NCBI RefSeq assembly: GCF_007748175.1
Contig: NZ_CP037422.1
Coordinates: forward strand, 5,472,334 to 5,536,333
From: Gimesia aquarii
Lineage (GTDB): Bacteria > Planctomycetota > Planctomycetia > Planctomycetales > Planctomycetaceae
DNA: 64,000 bases
Reading direction: 5' to 3'
Shown here: positions 24,557-33,613 of the stretch, one piece after another
How positions within the stretch are numbered: the stretch's first letter is position 1
Layout of the letters: each line of letters opens with the position of its first letter
The notes under the pieces: generated by a model
The model's input: only the letters and a program-made list of their open reading frames with translations
Databases searched by the model: none
What the model was told of the DNA's origin: nothing
Translations under genes and position numbers: made by a program

Positions 24557-26551
24557 TTAAAATTCTCTAATCAGGATGTTTTTATATTCGACATGGCTTC
24601 CATGCCCCAAGAGCCCGATATGTCCTCGTTGATTCTGTAAACCCGGATGTTTTTCGAGCACATTTGCATCTTTGATTTTAGAGAGATCGGTGTTTAAAAC
24701 AGCAATATCATTTACAATAACTGTAATCTGTGAGCCGCGGCAAATGATTTCTTCGTGATTCCATTCGCCGGCAGGTTTCAGAGCTCCTTTTTTGGCGGGG
24801 ATCACATCATAAACTGACCCATGGTATTGTGTCGGTTTGAGTTTTTTCGAGTAACCTTTGTTATCCAGTACTTGAATTTCCATACCTTCATAAGCAGGAC
24901 GTCGATCAACGAGAGGACAGCGAATGGCAATGCCATTATTGGCTCCTTTGGACAATTTAAAATCGAACTTGAGAATGAAATCGCCATATTCCTTTTCTGT
25001 GAATAAAAAACCGCCTCCATCGGCTGGGCAGATCAGTTTCCCTGCATCAACATGATACCCTTGGCGGTCGGCGCGTTTTAACGTCCAGCCGGTTAAGTCG
25101 CGACCGTTGAACAAAGGAGTATATTCCGCTTGTTTTTTTGCAGCTTTGCTGTCACAGGAAATCGGAAGTGTGTACTGCTTCAACCATAAATCATCAGTAT
25201 CTTGTAGATGTTGTAGCAATTTTTCAGAGAGCTCTCTGCGAACATTCTGGTATTCAGGTTGATAAGCTAAATTGATCACTTCATCCGGATCATTCTTGAG
25301 ATCGTATAATTCGACTTCATCACGATAGAGAAATTTCTTCACAGTCCGCTGTCCGAGGAGTGGTTCCTCTAAACGAAGTGTTTCGTTCCAGGTGGCACGG
25401 GATAAGGTATCGATGGGCAGCGGATATTTCGAACGCCATTCCAGATTCCAGATTAATTTATAATTGCGTGTCCGAATCGTACGCATCGGATAATACATGG
25501 TTACTTCATGGAATACGTGACTCAAATAAGCTTCATCCCAACCTGAAGTAGTCGTTTTTCCAATTGTTGGTAGAATACTGCGACCGTGTAGCGGATAATT
25601 CGGGCCTTTGGTATTCGTCCACTCAAGGACCGTTGGTGTGACATCCAGTAGGGAGACCATGGAATCCGAGACGACACCCTCTGTCTCCTTTTTCTGTTTA
25701 GGGTTTCGGACAATAAATGGTACGCGCACTCCCGGTTCATAATGATTGGCCATCGCGCCCGGTTCCGAACTACCATGGTCACTAGTGAAAATAACCAGAG
25801 TGTTATCTGCTTGACCTGAATCTTCCAGAGCTTTCAAAATTTGACCGATGGCTTGATCCAAGTAACTGATTTGCTGGTAATAACCAGCCAGACCTTGTCT
25901 CACTTCGGGGCGGTCAGGTAAGTAACGGGGGACTTTGATTTTTTCTAGATCATAGGTTTCTAGAGACATTCCTGGTTCTTTTACTTTAACTCCCCATTCC
26001 GGTTGTGTGCGAGAAGTAGGATGTGGATCGTGAAAACCCATTACCAGAAAAAATGGTTGGTCACTTTTTTGATTGACAAATTCAGAAGCCAGATCAGCCA
26101 TACCTTTTGCGCGATGACCATTGATTTTCGGCTGAAAGTCAATCGTTGTGTCTTCTGGATAAAGATGATACTTGCCGATCATTCCCGTGCGATAATTGTT
26201 TTTCGCAAGCAAAGAAAAGATAGTTTTCACCTTTGGTTTTAAACGGAAATTATGATCGCCATGTGGGTGCCCGTATTGACCGTTGGCGTGCACATGAAGA
26301 CCCGTGTAAAACACACCACGACAAGGCCCACATGAAGCAGTGGTGGCGAACGCATGCTGGTAACGCGTGCCCTCTCGTGCCAGTTGATCAATGTTTGGTG
26401 TTTTAACAACCGAATTTCCATAACAACCGCAATCATCCCAGTTCTGATTGTCGGAAAACAGGATGAGCACATTTCGCTGTTCCGCCGATAACAGGGATGG
26501 TGGCCCTAGCACCAAAGTTATTATGACGGTGAGATAAGAGAAAGGTCTCAT
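24557..26551 (-). CDS. Sulfatase fused to a DUF1080 domain
   Basis: This 664-residue protein has a signal peptide (to about residue 23), then a type I sulfatase domain. The metal-site start is NVLILFSDNQN (Asp-Asn instead of the commoner Asp-Asp). The formylglycine motif is CGPCRG with Cys74, which fits CxPxR; Gly follows where Ala or Ser is usual. HDPHP, TSDHG and the later DEVINLAYQP region complete the domain. From about residue 475, LFNGRDLTGWTLKR opens a DUF1080 (3-keto-disaccharide hydrolase/concanavalin-like) domain running to the end. The fusion suggests desulfation and glycan binding or cleavage in one secreted protein. It lies between the oxidoreductase and the sialidase-like gene. 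Confidence 0.9.
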   Translation of the reverse strand: MRPFSYLTVIITLVLGPPSLLSAEQRNVLILFSDNQNWDDCGCYGNSVVKTPNIDQLAREGTRYQHAFATTASCGPCRGVFYTGLHVHANGQYGHPHGDHNFRLKPKVKTIFSLLAKNNYRTGMIGKYHLYPEDTTIDFQPKINGHRAKGMADLASEFVNQKSDQPFFLVMGFHDPHPTSRTQPEWGVKVKEPGMSLETYDLEKIKVPRYLPDRPEVRQGLAGYYQQISYLDQAIGQILKALEDSGQADNTLVIFTSDHGSSEPGAMANHYEPGVRVPFIVRNPKQKKETEGVVSDSMVSLLDVTPTVLEWTNTKGPNYPLHGRSILPTIGKTTTSGWDEAYLSHVFHEVTMYYPMRTIRTRNYKLIWNLEWRSKYPLPIDTLSRATWNETLRLEEPLLGQRTVKKFLYRDEVELYDLKNDPDEVINLAYQPEYQNVRRELSEKLLQHLQDTDDLWLKQYTLPISCDSKAAKKQAEYTPLFNGRDLTGWTLKRADRQGYHVDAGKLICPADGGGFLFTEKEYGDFILKFDFKLSKGANNGIAIRCPLVDRRPAYEGMEIQVLDNKGYSKKLKPTQYHGSVYDVIPAKKGALKPAGEWNHEEIICRGSQITVIVNDIAVLNTDLSKIKDANVLEKHPGLQNQRGHIGLLGHGSHVEYKNILIREF

Positions 26552-26597
26552 TGCAATTTCCTAAGCTTTTATTAGATGATTGACTGTCAGGTTGCTT

Positions 26598-27788
26598 CTA
26601 CTTTTTCTGGCCAGTGGCCTGATTGACGAGGATCCGTTTGCGGACTTTTCCCGAGACTGGTTTACCGGCGAGAATGTCTTCTTCTTTAAACGTTGCCATT
26701 AGAATCTTTTTATCGCCTGTTCGAGAGTAATCGTAAATCAGATAAATCGTGCCGTCTTTACTTTGGACTCCATCAGGATAGGAGACACCTGGTCGCTCAT
26801 CGAGTAGTAAGCCACCCTGCCAGGTCTTTCCATCATCAGTTGAGAGGTATGCAGTCAAGTCTCGACGTGTTTTACGATTTTCGGGGTTGTGTCGCACCAG
26901 TAACAGGTTTCCCGACTTCAATCTACGAATAAAAAAGCGAGCGTTAATATGCGGGATTGAAGAAGCACTTCCTTTTGACCAGGTTTTACCACCATCTTCA
27001 GAGAATGTCTCTCCGATCCCATATTTCGTTCTGACCAACGTCCACAGGCTTTTGTCTTTGCGTTCTACAATCATGTGTTCGTCGAATGTTCTTTGGGGGA
27101 CTTTGGTTTGACCCAGCAGTTGAAAAGAATCTCCATTATCTTTCGAGATGAATATATTTCCGCCTCGTTCTTTTGGTAAATCAAAACGATGTTCAATCGA
27201 GTCCTTTGCTTTCTGATCCCAGATAGCCACCGGTAGCAACCAGTCACCGTTGGAAAGCACCGTCGGTTTATTCATCATAATGCCATTGCAGATACGTCGC
27301 GGATGACTCCACTTGGGATTTTCCTTATCGGATTCCCTGGTTGTAATGGCCCAGACACCACTTCGACCATCCCACCAGCGGTAAGACTGAGCCCAGAACA
27401 ACCAGAGACGTCCACTGGGGTCATGCCAGATGGCTGGATCATAAGCGCGAACAGGGCCGGGGGGATCGATGACCAGTTTCGGAGCGGACCAGGTTTTTCC
27501 ATCATCATCACTGGTGACCAGCACGACATAATTCAGTTCGCCTTCGCCAGTTCCTCCTGCATACCAGAGTGCCCAGAGACGTCCATTGGCCGCGCGCTCG
27601 ATTCCCGGAATACCCTGGAAAAGACGAGTCCTGTCTGCATACTCTTTTCCCGGATGTGTATTGATCGGAGGGGCGACAAGTGCAGGATCATCTGTTTTTT
27701 GGGTTTCTTGCGCGAAACTCATTTTCGAGAAATTTGTCAGCAGTGTTGATAAAGTGAGAATTGATAAAAGCAGAGAAGCGATTCGCAC
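26598..27788 (-). CDS. Secreted sialidase-like (BNR) exo-glycosidase
   Basis: The 396-residue protein has a signal peptide (about 1-27) and a six-bladed BNR propeller. Four Asp-box motifs are seen: SDDDGKTW, SKDNGDSF, SEDGGKTW and STDDGKTW. The catalytic Arg-Ile-Pro start and Arg triad of true sialidases are not obvious, so sialic acid may not be the substrate; family members cleave or bind varied sugars. It is upstream of the sulfatase on the same strand (46-bp gap), probably one transcription unit for extracellular glycan use. Confidence 0.85.
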   Translation of the reverse strand: MRIASLLLSILTLSTLLTNFSKMSFAQETQKTDDPALVAPPINTHPGKEYADRTRLFQGIPGIERAANGRLWALWYAGGTGEGELNYVVLVTSDDDGKTWSAPKLVIDPPGPVRAYDPAIWHDPSGRLWLFWAQSYRWWDGRSGVWAITTRESDKENPKWSHPRRICNGIMMNKPTVLSNGDWLLPVAIWDQKAKDSIEHRFDLPKERGGNIFISKDNGDSFQLLGQTKVPQRTFDEHMIVERKDKSLWTLVRTKYGIGETFSEDGGKTWSKGSASSIPHINARFFIRRLKSGNLLLVRHNPENRKTRRDLTAYLSTDDGKTWQGGLLLDERPGVSYPDGVQSKDGTIYLIYDYSRTGDKKILMATFKEEDILAGKPVSGKVRKRILVNQATGQKK

Positions 27789-28115
27789 GATGTGAGTCCT
27801 GAAAAAATATCGTTAATTTTATTTGATGATTGCTAATATAAAGAAGGTCGTTCGTTATCATTAATACTAACAAAACCGAGGCTGTGAGGCGAGCATCTTA
27901 GCGAAAGTATGAAAATAAGTGCGGCTTACCTTTGAAGGCAGAATTGAAATGCTGAGTGGAATAACAGAGATCTCTAAGTGCGGCTGGACAGACAGTCTTT
28001 ACTGACATAAAGTATTTATGCATGGATTATATAGGGAACCTTTCAGACTGAACGCCGATCACTCGCAATCTTATTTCAATATCGCTTGAGACTAGATAGA
28101 AATACGAGGCTCATA
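27789..28115. other. Divergent intergenic region
   Basis: No gene is supported here. AAGTGCGGCT occurs twice, at 27917-27926 and 27975-27984. The region must hold promoters for the sialidase-like gene and the GlsB/YeaQ-like gene, but no clear boxes are seen. Confidence 0.3.
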
Positions 28116-28394
28116 ATGACAATAGCAGAATTGATCATCTTACTGATCGTTGCCGGGATTTGCGGAAGCATCGCGCGGGCACTCGCAGGTGGTTCGCGAG
28201 GCGGGTGTCTGGTTTCGATTGCTTTAGGCTTCATTGGGGCATTATTGGGAAGTAAAATAGCGATAATGTTGGGGTTACCAGAAATTTTTTCCATTTCGTT
28301 TGGTGGGAGTGATTATCCCATAGTCTGGTCAATCATTGGAGCATCGATTTTTGTAGCCATTCTTGGCTTGTTGACAGGTCGATCTCGACGTTGA
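28116..28394 (+). CDS. GlsB/YeaQ/YmgE-type small membrane protein
   Basis: This 92-residue protein has three hydrophobic segments (about 4-20, 30-52, 66-88) and Gly-rich turns: ICGSIARALAGGSRGG, LGFIGALLGSKIA, IIGASIFVAILGLLTG. This matches the transglycosylase-associated protein/YeaQ family, a stress-linked membrane protein of uncertain action. The in-frame TTG at 28086 has no ribosome binding site; ATG 28116 follows CGAGG and is used. Confidence 0.8.
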   Translation: MTIAELIILLIVAGICGSIARALAGGSRGGCLVSIALGFIGALLGSKIAIMLGLPEIFSISFGGSDYPIVWSIIGASIFVAILGLLTGRSRR

Positions 28395-28437
28395 AATTTG
28401 ATTGATATTGTGAATTCATAGAGCTCTCAATCAATCC

Positions 28438-28526
28438 ATGAGTGAGGGCATTGCAGAATTCTGATTCCTTTCACATACTATGGCTGCGTCCGAATGACTC
28501 CCGACTTCTTGAGTCGGGTTTTTTTA
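28438..28526 (+). promoter_or_regulatory. Leader of uup with tiny ORFs and an intrinsic terminator
   Basis: Before the uup start there are two tiny ORFs: one of eight codons at 28438-28464 and one of five codons (ATG GCT GCG TCC GAA TGA) at 28480-28497. The stop of the second lies two bases before the terminator stem. The geometry matches ribosome-controlled attenuation as known for several antibiotic-resistance ABC-F genes: a ribosome held on the short ORF would cover the left arm and let transcription pass. Against this, no clear Shine-Dalgarno precedes the tiny ORFs, and a poor TACTAT box at 28476-28481 would start transcription inside the region. The terminator could simply end the gene at 28116-28394. 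Confidence 0.45.
28500..28525 (+). terminator. Intrinsic terminator ahead of uup
   Basis: CCCGACT (28500-28506) pairs with AGTCGGG (28512-28518) around TCTTG, followed by seven T (28519-28525). It ends 28 bases before the uup start, leaving no room for a separate promoter between the two. Confidence 0.85.
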
Positions 28527-28553
28527 TTAATGTGTGGCTGGAAGTACTGCTGT

Positions 28554-30344
28554 ATGTCTCTGTTGAGTATGAATCAGGTCTCTTTTACCTGGGGGGGGGC
28601 TCCCCTGTTAGACAAAATCAATCTGGAGATTAATCCTGGTGAGCGAATTGGTCTGTTAGGAAGAAACGGAGCCGGGAAGTCGACACTGATGAAATTGATC
28701 GCCGGCGAAATTGATCCGGATGATGGTGAAATAAAACCAGAGAAGGATTTGCGAATTGCCAGGCTGGTCCAGGAAGTTCCTTCAGGTTGCGCACAACGCG
28801 TTCACGATTACGTTGCAGAGGAGGCGGCCCCTTTTTATGAACATGAGTGGGAAGCCGAACACGCGGTTGAGAAAATTCTGTCACGCATGAGCTTGCAAGG
28901 TGATGCTCCCTTTGATTCTTTATCTTCAGGGATGAAGCGGCGTGTTTTATTAGCGCGATCCATTGTGCAGTCTCCCGATATCTTACTGTTGGATGAACCA
29001 ACAAATCATCTGGATATACCCTCCATCAGATGGCTAGAACAGTTTCTACAGTCGTATTCCAGTACGTTGTTATTTGTGACTCATGACCGAATGTTTTTAC
29101 AGACCCTGGCGATGCGGATTGTCGAAATCGACCGTGGTCATTTATATGATTGGACTTGCGATTACGACACATTTCTCAAACGTAAAGAGGCATTTCTGGA
29201 GGCAGAAGAGAAACAGAATGCGTTATTTGATAAAAAGCTGGCTGAAGAAGAAGTCTGGATTCGAAAGGGGATCAAAGCACGTCGAACGCGAAATGAAGGT
29301 CGTGTTCGCGCGTTGAAAAAAATGCGTGAGGAACGGAGACAACGACGCAGTCAGGTTGGTAATGTTAACATGCAGGTAGCCAACGCAGAGCGTTCAGGGC
29401 AATTAGTCATTGAGGCCAAAGACGTTGCATTTTCTTATGACAACAATCCCGTGATTCAAGACTTTTCGACTTTAATTACACGAGGCGATAAGATCGGCAT
29501 CATTGGCAGAAATGGTGCCGGTAAAACAACATTACTGAAACTGCTTTTGGGAGAGCTCAAGCCTGACACTGGTACAATTCGCCTGGGAACCAATCTGGAA
29601 ATTCTCTATTTTGATCAACTGAGAGAGCAGCTTGATGAGGAGAAAACGGTTGTTGAAAACGTAGGTGAGGGACAAGAGACACTTGTCATCAACGGGAAGC
29701 CCAAAAACATTTATGGATATTTGCAGGACTTTCTCTTCACTCCGGAACGGGCGCGCAGGCCCGCCCGCTACCTATCCGGAGGTGAACGGAATCGGCTGTT
29801 GTTGGCAAAATTGTTCAAACGCCCTACGAATCTTATGATATTTGATGAACCGACGAATGATCTGGATGCGGAAACATTGGAGTTGCTCGAAGAATTAATC
29901 GGTAATCATTCGGGAACATTATTGCTTGTCAGTCACGATCGGGCCTTTCTCAATAATGTCGTCTCTGCGACGTTGGTCTTTGAAGAAAAAGGACGGGTCA
30001 AAGAGTACGCCGGTGGCTATGATGATTATTTGTTACAGTCAGGAAGTAATGATGACACACAAAAAAGTGACACTGTCTCAAAAGCAAGAATAGAACCACC
30101 CAATGTACAGACAAAAAAGGCAGCCAAGTTAAGTTTCAAAGAACAGCGTGAGTTAGAACAGATTCCCCAACGTATCGAAGAGTTAGAACAGGAGCAGGCA
30201 GAGTTACACACAGCGATGGCGTCACCCGAATTTTTTAAACAGTCAAATGAGGTTATTGCGGAAGCTTCTGCACGCGTTGAAACAGTGCAGCAGGAATTGG
30301 AGTCTCTCCTTGAGCGTTGGGAAGAGTTAGACGCACGATCATAA
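28554..30344 (+). CDS. uup: ABC-F ATPase Uup
   Basis: This 596-residue protein has twin ABC domains without membrane segments. Domain 1: GRNGAGKST (36-44), LSSGMKRRV, LLDEPTNHLD. The linker carries the Uup-specific stretch RKGIKARRTRNEGRVRALK. Domain 2: GRNGAGKTT, LSGGERNRLLLAKLF, IFDEPTNDLDAETLELLEEL, SHDRAF. A C-terminal coiled coil (about 530-596) corresponds to Uup's DNA- or ribosome-contacting tail. Uup acts on ribosomes and affects transposon excision in E. coli. ATG 28554 is the likely start; earlier in-frame starts cross the terminator. A run of nine G (28591-28599) near the start is prone to slippage. A SUI1-type gene follows 16 bases later. Confidence 0.93.
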   Translation: MSLLSMNQVSFTWGGAPLLDKINLEINPGERIGLLGRNGAGKSTLMKLIAGEIDPDDGEIKPEKDLRIARLVQEVPSGCAQRVHDYVAEEAAPFYEHEWEAEHAVEKILSRMSLQGDAPFDSLSSGMKRRVLLARSIVQSPDILLLDEPTNHLDIPSIRWLEQFLQSYSSTLLFVTHDRMFLQTLAMRIVEIDRGHLYDWTCDYDTFLKRKEAFLEAEEKQNALFDKKLAEEEVWIRKGIKARRTRNEGRVRALKKMREERRQRRSQVGNVNMQVANAERSGQLVIEAKDVAFSYDNNPVIQDFSTLITRGDKIGIIGRNGAGKTTLLKLLLGELKPDTGTIRLGTNLEILYFDQLREQLDEEKTVVENVGEGQETLVINGKPKNIYGYLQDFLFTPERARRPARYLSGGERNRLLLAKLFKRPTNLMIFDEPTNDLDAETLELLEELIGNHSGTLLLVSHDRAFLNNVVSATLVFEEKGRVKEYAGGYDDYLLQSGSNDDTQKSDTVSKARIEPPNVQTKKAAKLSFKEQRELEQIPQRIEELEQEQAELHTAMASPEFFKQSNEVIAEASARVETVQQELESLLERWEELDARS

Positions 30345-30360
30345 CGAGAAGGAGTCGATA

Positions 30361-30702
30361 ATGCGTTTATTTCAAGGCACTCCCTTTGATCGCCCCCCAC
30401 GTTGTGAAAAGTGTGATCAATTAGAAGAGGAATGTATTTGTCCGCCAGAGCCTCCCTTTCGTATTCCGCCTGAACAACAGACTGCCAGACTGGCCATTGA
30501 AAAACGGAAGAAGGGAAAACGTGTGACCGTAGTACGTGGGTTACCTGAAGAGGGTAACGATCTTCCCGAGTTGTTGAAACAACTAAAGTCCCAATGCGGA
30601 GCCGGTGGTGCTTTAAAGGAGGAAGAGCTCGAAATTCAAGGCGATCAACTGGACCGCGTTCGTGAGGTTTTGAAAGCAATGGGATTTCAAGTGAAAGGGT
30701 AA
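30361..30702 (+). CDS. SUI1/eIF1-like translation factor (YciH type)
   Basis: The 113-residue protein has a Cys cluster at the front (CEKCDQLEEECIC, a possible zinc site) and the SUI1 fold after it: RLAIEKRKKGKRVTVVRGLP, then LPELLKQLKSQCGAGGAL, EELEIQGDQ and REVLKAMGFQVK. Bacterial SUI1 proteins bind the small ribosomal subunit and affect start-codon fidelity. GAGAAGGAG precedes ATG, and the gap to uup is only 16 bases, so they are almost certainly one operon of ribosome-associated factors. Confidence 0.88.
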   Translation: MRLFQGTPFDRPPRCEKCDQLEEECICPPEPPFRIPPEQQTARLAIEKRKKGKRVTVVRGLPEEGNDLPELLKQLKSQCGAGGALKEEELEIQGDQLDRVREVLKAMGFQVKG

Positions 30703-30714
30703 CTAAACCCTGGT

Positions 30715-32214
30715 CTAAATATCTGGCGCACTATCGTAGGGGATTTCAACGGGATAAAAATCCTGTTTTCTATGTTGATGATTAAGCTTGGCAAAATCAT
30801 GTGTATGAATCGCTTTGGCTTCGACATTGAAAATCGAGCCAGCAAATGGTTCAAAGCTGGCTCGGAAATGAGCCGAGGATTTGACTGAGATATAATTCAT
30901 CGATTCACAGTCGATTCCCAGCGTTTTGGAGAATGCGGGACCGAAGGGTTGCTCTCGTGCCGTGACCACAACGACTGAGACACCATCCTGTTGAATCCAG
31001 GCTGAGGGACCCATATTACCGGCTAGTCCTGCATACATCGGCCCATCATATTTAAACTTTCCCTCTGAAAGTGCTTTGACTTCTGCCTTCATTTTGACTG
31101 GTGGGCCTTGTGTGGGATGAGATTTACCTCCCACTTCAGTTTCGATGACCCCACCAACGCCCGCTTTCTGTGCCAGCGCAACAACTTCAGGATCGACAAT
31201 ATACAAAATTAAGGCCTTATCCAGTTTTTGATCGAGAAACGTTTGCAGGATTTCTGTGGAATCACCGGCTGTTCCGCCACCGGTGTTGTCTGCATGGTCG
31301 GCAAGAATAATGGGATATTTTCCCATATCCTGTCCTTGCTTGATGGCATCTTTCACAGAAAAGGGAAGTTGGTACCATCTTCGACGTCGTTCCCAGATCC
31401 AGGAACCGAATTCCTCAGCCGTTTTATCTGCCAAACTTTGGTCATTGTCAGCGACGACGATAATGGAGGGACCAACATCAGGCACATCTGCCCAGGGAAA
31501 CCCAGTGGAGACTGTCACACTCAGAATCCCGGGGCGAGATTCGATTTCGTGCGCGTAGTCCATGACTTCCTTCATAGGTTGATGCACAGTGACCTGACAG
31601 GCAGTGCTCCAAAAGAAGGGAAGTTGGTATAAAGACATGACTGGTTTTACATCGTCTTGAATAATACGGACGATGAGATCGGCTGCTTCCTGGCCACGTT
31701 CATTCATGTCAATATGAGGATACGTGTCGTACCCTAAAATCGCAGTTGCTTCCTGGACGCGTAGTGGAGTGTGATTGCCATGTAAATCGGGCGTGACTAG
31801 AATGGGACGATCTGGACCGATGTACTCTCGAACTTTTGAAATGAAGTGCCCGTCTCCATCTTCAATACCTTCAATCACCATCGCCCCGTGAAGATCTAAC
31901 AGAACACCATCAAGGGGACCTGCCTGTTCTGCTTCTTTGAGACGTTGCAGAAATTCTTCCAATAAAGCATCGTATGTCTTTCGTTCGATCAATCCACTGG
32001 GAAAGGCAAATGTCCACAGGAGCGGAACTAACTCAAAGCCATGTTTTTTTGCCCCATCAATGAAACCACCGATACAAACATTCGAGCCAGGGAACGTCTC
32101 CATAATTTCCTGCCCGCGATATAAGCCACGGTCGTTAATGAAGTCATCAAGCGTAGTCGGAAGAGAAGAATAGGTACTTGTTTCATGTAGCACACCACCG
32201 GCCGCAATTCTCAT
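30715..32214 (-). CDS. M81 family (microcystinase C/MlrC-like) metallopeptidase-type protein
   Basis: This 499-residue protein starts MRIAAGGVLHETSTYS, the usual MlrC opening, at ATG 32214 with AGGA upstream (a longer frame to 32262 has no better start). Metal-site motifs are visible: DLHGAMV, DLHGNHT, YDTYPHIDMNERG and ADHADNTGGGTAGDST. The N-terminal DUF1485 domain and the MlrC C-terminal domain are both full length. Named for microcystin breakdown, the family is widespread in bacteria that see no microcystin, so a general amide or lactone hydrolase role is more likely. It points away from the FAD gene at 32428. Confidence 0.88.
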   Translation of the reverse strand: MRIAAGGVLHETSTYSSLPTTLDDFINDRGLYRGQEIMETFPGSNVCIGGFIDGAKKHGFELVPLLWTFAFPSGLIERKTYDALLEEFLQRLKEAEQAGPLDGVLLDLHGAMVIEGIEDGDGHFISKVREYIGPDRPILVTPDLHGNHTPLRVQEATAILGYDTYPHIDMNERGQEAADLIVRIIQDDVKPVMSLYQLPFFWSTACQVTVHQPMKEVMDYAHEIESRPGILSVTVSTGFPWADVPDVGPSIIVVADNDQSLADKTAEEFGSWIWERRRRWYQLPFSVKDAIKQGQDMGKYPIILADHADNTGGGTAGDSTEILQTFLDQKLDKALILYIVDPEVVALAQKAGVGGVIETEVGGKSHPTQGPPVKMKAEVKALSEGKFKYDGPMYAGLAGNMGPSAWIQQDGVSVVVVTAREQPFGPAFSKTLGIDCESMNYISVKSSAHFRASFEPFAGSIFNVEAKAIHTHDFAKLNHQHRKQDFYPVEIPYDSAPDI

Positions 32215-32427
32215 GGTTGTTATTCCTGGATGGATATAATGCAATTGAGCGTTGTGATTCACAGATCAGTACAGTGATTATTAAGATAGACGATCTATGT
32301 TTGAAAAGAAAGCAAGACTTTGCAATAGAATTTCATCTTCTAAAGAAAGGGTATATTCGCTATGAAAACGATTTCAGTGACATTTGAGTCTTCATCAAAC
32401 CTAATTTCTCCTGATTGAGCCAGCGTT

Positions 32428-33600
32428 ATGAAAATTGCGATTGCAGGATGCGGCATTGCGGGAACTGCGGCTGGTTATCTTCTGGCTCAACAAGGGCATG
32501 AGGTGACTATTTTTGAGCAGGCACAGCGCTGTGGGCCTATTGGTGCAGGGATTCTCGTCCAACCAATTGGACAGGCAGTTTTGAAATCACTAGGAATATA
32601 TGATGAGATTTATCAGCGGTCTGCACAATTAAATTGTATTGAAGCCCTCAAACATTCTGGAAAACGGTTGATTCGTTTAGAGTATCAACGACTTCGAACG
32701 GGGCTCTATGGTTTAGGTGTCCACCGTGGTCTGTTATTTAAATCATTGCTGGAATTGGCAAAACAGGGCGGAGTCGTGGTTCGTGAAGATGCGCGCATCG
32801 CGGCTTACCATCTTTCTGATTCAGGAGTTTCATTAAAATTGGATTCAAATGGGCACACAGAATCATTCGATTTCATGATTGCCACAGACGGAGCACGCTC
32901 AGCGCTACGGATCGCTTCAGGAATTCGTCATCACACTATTGAATATGCCTATGGTGCTCTCTGGGCAACGGGCACTTGTTCTTCAATTGAAGATAGATTG
33001 TTTCAGGTAGTGGAAGGAACAAAAAGACTGGTGGGAATCTTACCGATTGGCAATCAGGAGTGCAGTTTCTTCTGGGGATTGACGGCGGCTCAGCTAGAGA
33101 GTTTTAAGCAAAGTGGCCTTGATGTCTGGAAAGATGAAGTCTTGAAACTTTGTCCTCAAGGAGAGGAATTAGTGACTCGAATCAATTCCTTCGAAGAATT
33201 GACGTTTACGACCTATCGTAGTGTTTCAATGCGATCCTGGTCTGCAGATCGTATCATCTTTCTGGGAGATGCCGCGCATCCGACAAGCCCGCATTTAGGG
33301 CAGGGCGCCAATTTTGCGCTTGAAGATGCGTGGGTGTTTTCGGAATGCTTGAAACAGGAAACGAATTTTAGTGCTGCTTGCTTACACTATGAGTCACTCA
33401 GGAAAAATAAGATCCGTTTTTACCAACAGATTACAAGTTGGTTAACTCCTTTTTTTCAATCAGATGGGTTTGTAAAAGGCTGGGGCCGTGATATCACTTT
33501 GCCTGTGATGTCTCAGATTCCAATTTTACGCGAACAAATGTTAAAGACACTTTGTGGATTTAAAACGGGTTGGTTAAAGAGTCAGATTGGTGAAAAATAG
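32428..33600 (+). CDS. FAD-dependent aromatic-ring monooxygenase-like protein
   Basis: This 390-residue protein has the class A flavoprotein monooxygenase layout: GxGxxG in IAGCGIAGTAAGYLL with the acidic end of strand 2 (VTIFEQA), the DG-type motif FMIATDGARSALR, and the FAD-ribityl motif IIFLGDAAHPTSPHLGQGAN. The C-terminal part includes a short amphipathic helix. Substrate is likely an aromatic or cyclic compound; no adjacent genes narrow it. It could instead be a geranylgeranyl-type reductase relative, but DG plus GD motifs favour a hydroxylase. Confidence 0.87.
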   Translation: MKIAIAGCGIAGTAAGYLLAQQGHEVTIFEQAQRCGPIGAGILVQPIGQAVLKSLGIYDEIYQRSAQLNCIEALKHSGKRLIRLEYQRLRTGLYGLGVHRGLLFKSLLELAKQGGVVVREDARIAAYHLSDSGVSLKLDSNGHTESFDFMIATDGARSALRIASGIRHHTIEYAYGALWATGTCSSIEDRLFQVVEGTKRLVGILPIGNQECSFFWGLTAAQLESFKQSGLDVWKDEVLKLCPQGEELVTRINSFEELTFTTYRSVSMRSWSADRIIFLGDAAHPTSPHLGQGANFALEDAWVFSECLKQETNFSAACLHYESLRKNKIRFYQQITSWLTPFFQSDGFVKGWGRDITLPVMSQIPILREQMLKTLCGFKTGWLKSQIGEK

Positions 33601-33613
33601 TAGAATGATGTGC

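Noticed and set aside
27303..27749. Plus-strand frame of 148 codons
   Set aside because: It is antisense to the BNR protein, whose Asp boxes prove the minus-strand frame.
30026..30679. Minus-strand frame of 217 codons
   Set aside because: It lies fully antisense to the uup end and the SUI1-like gene, both strongly supported by family motifs.
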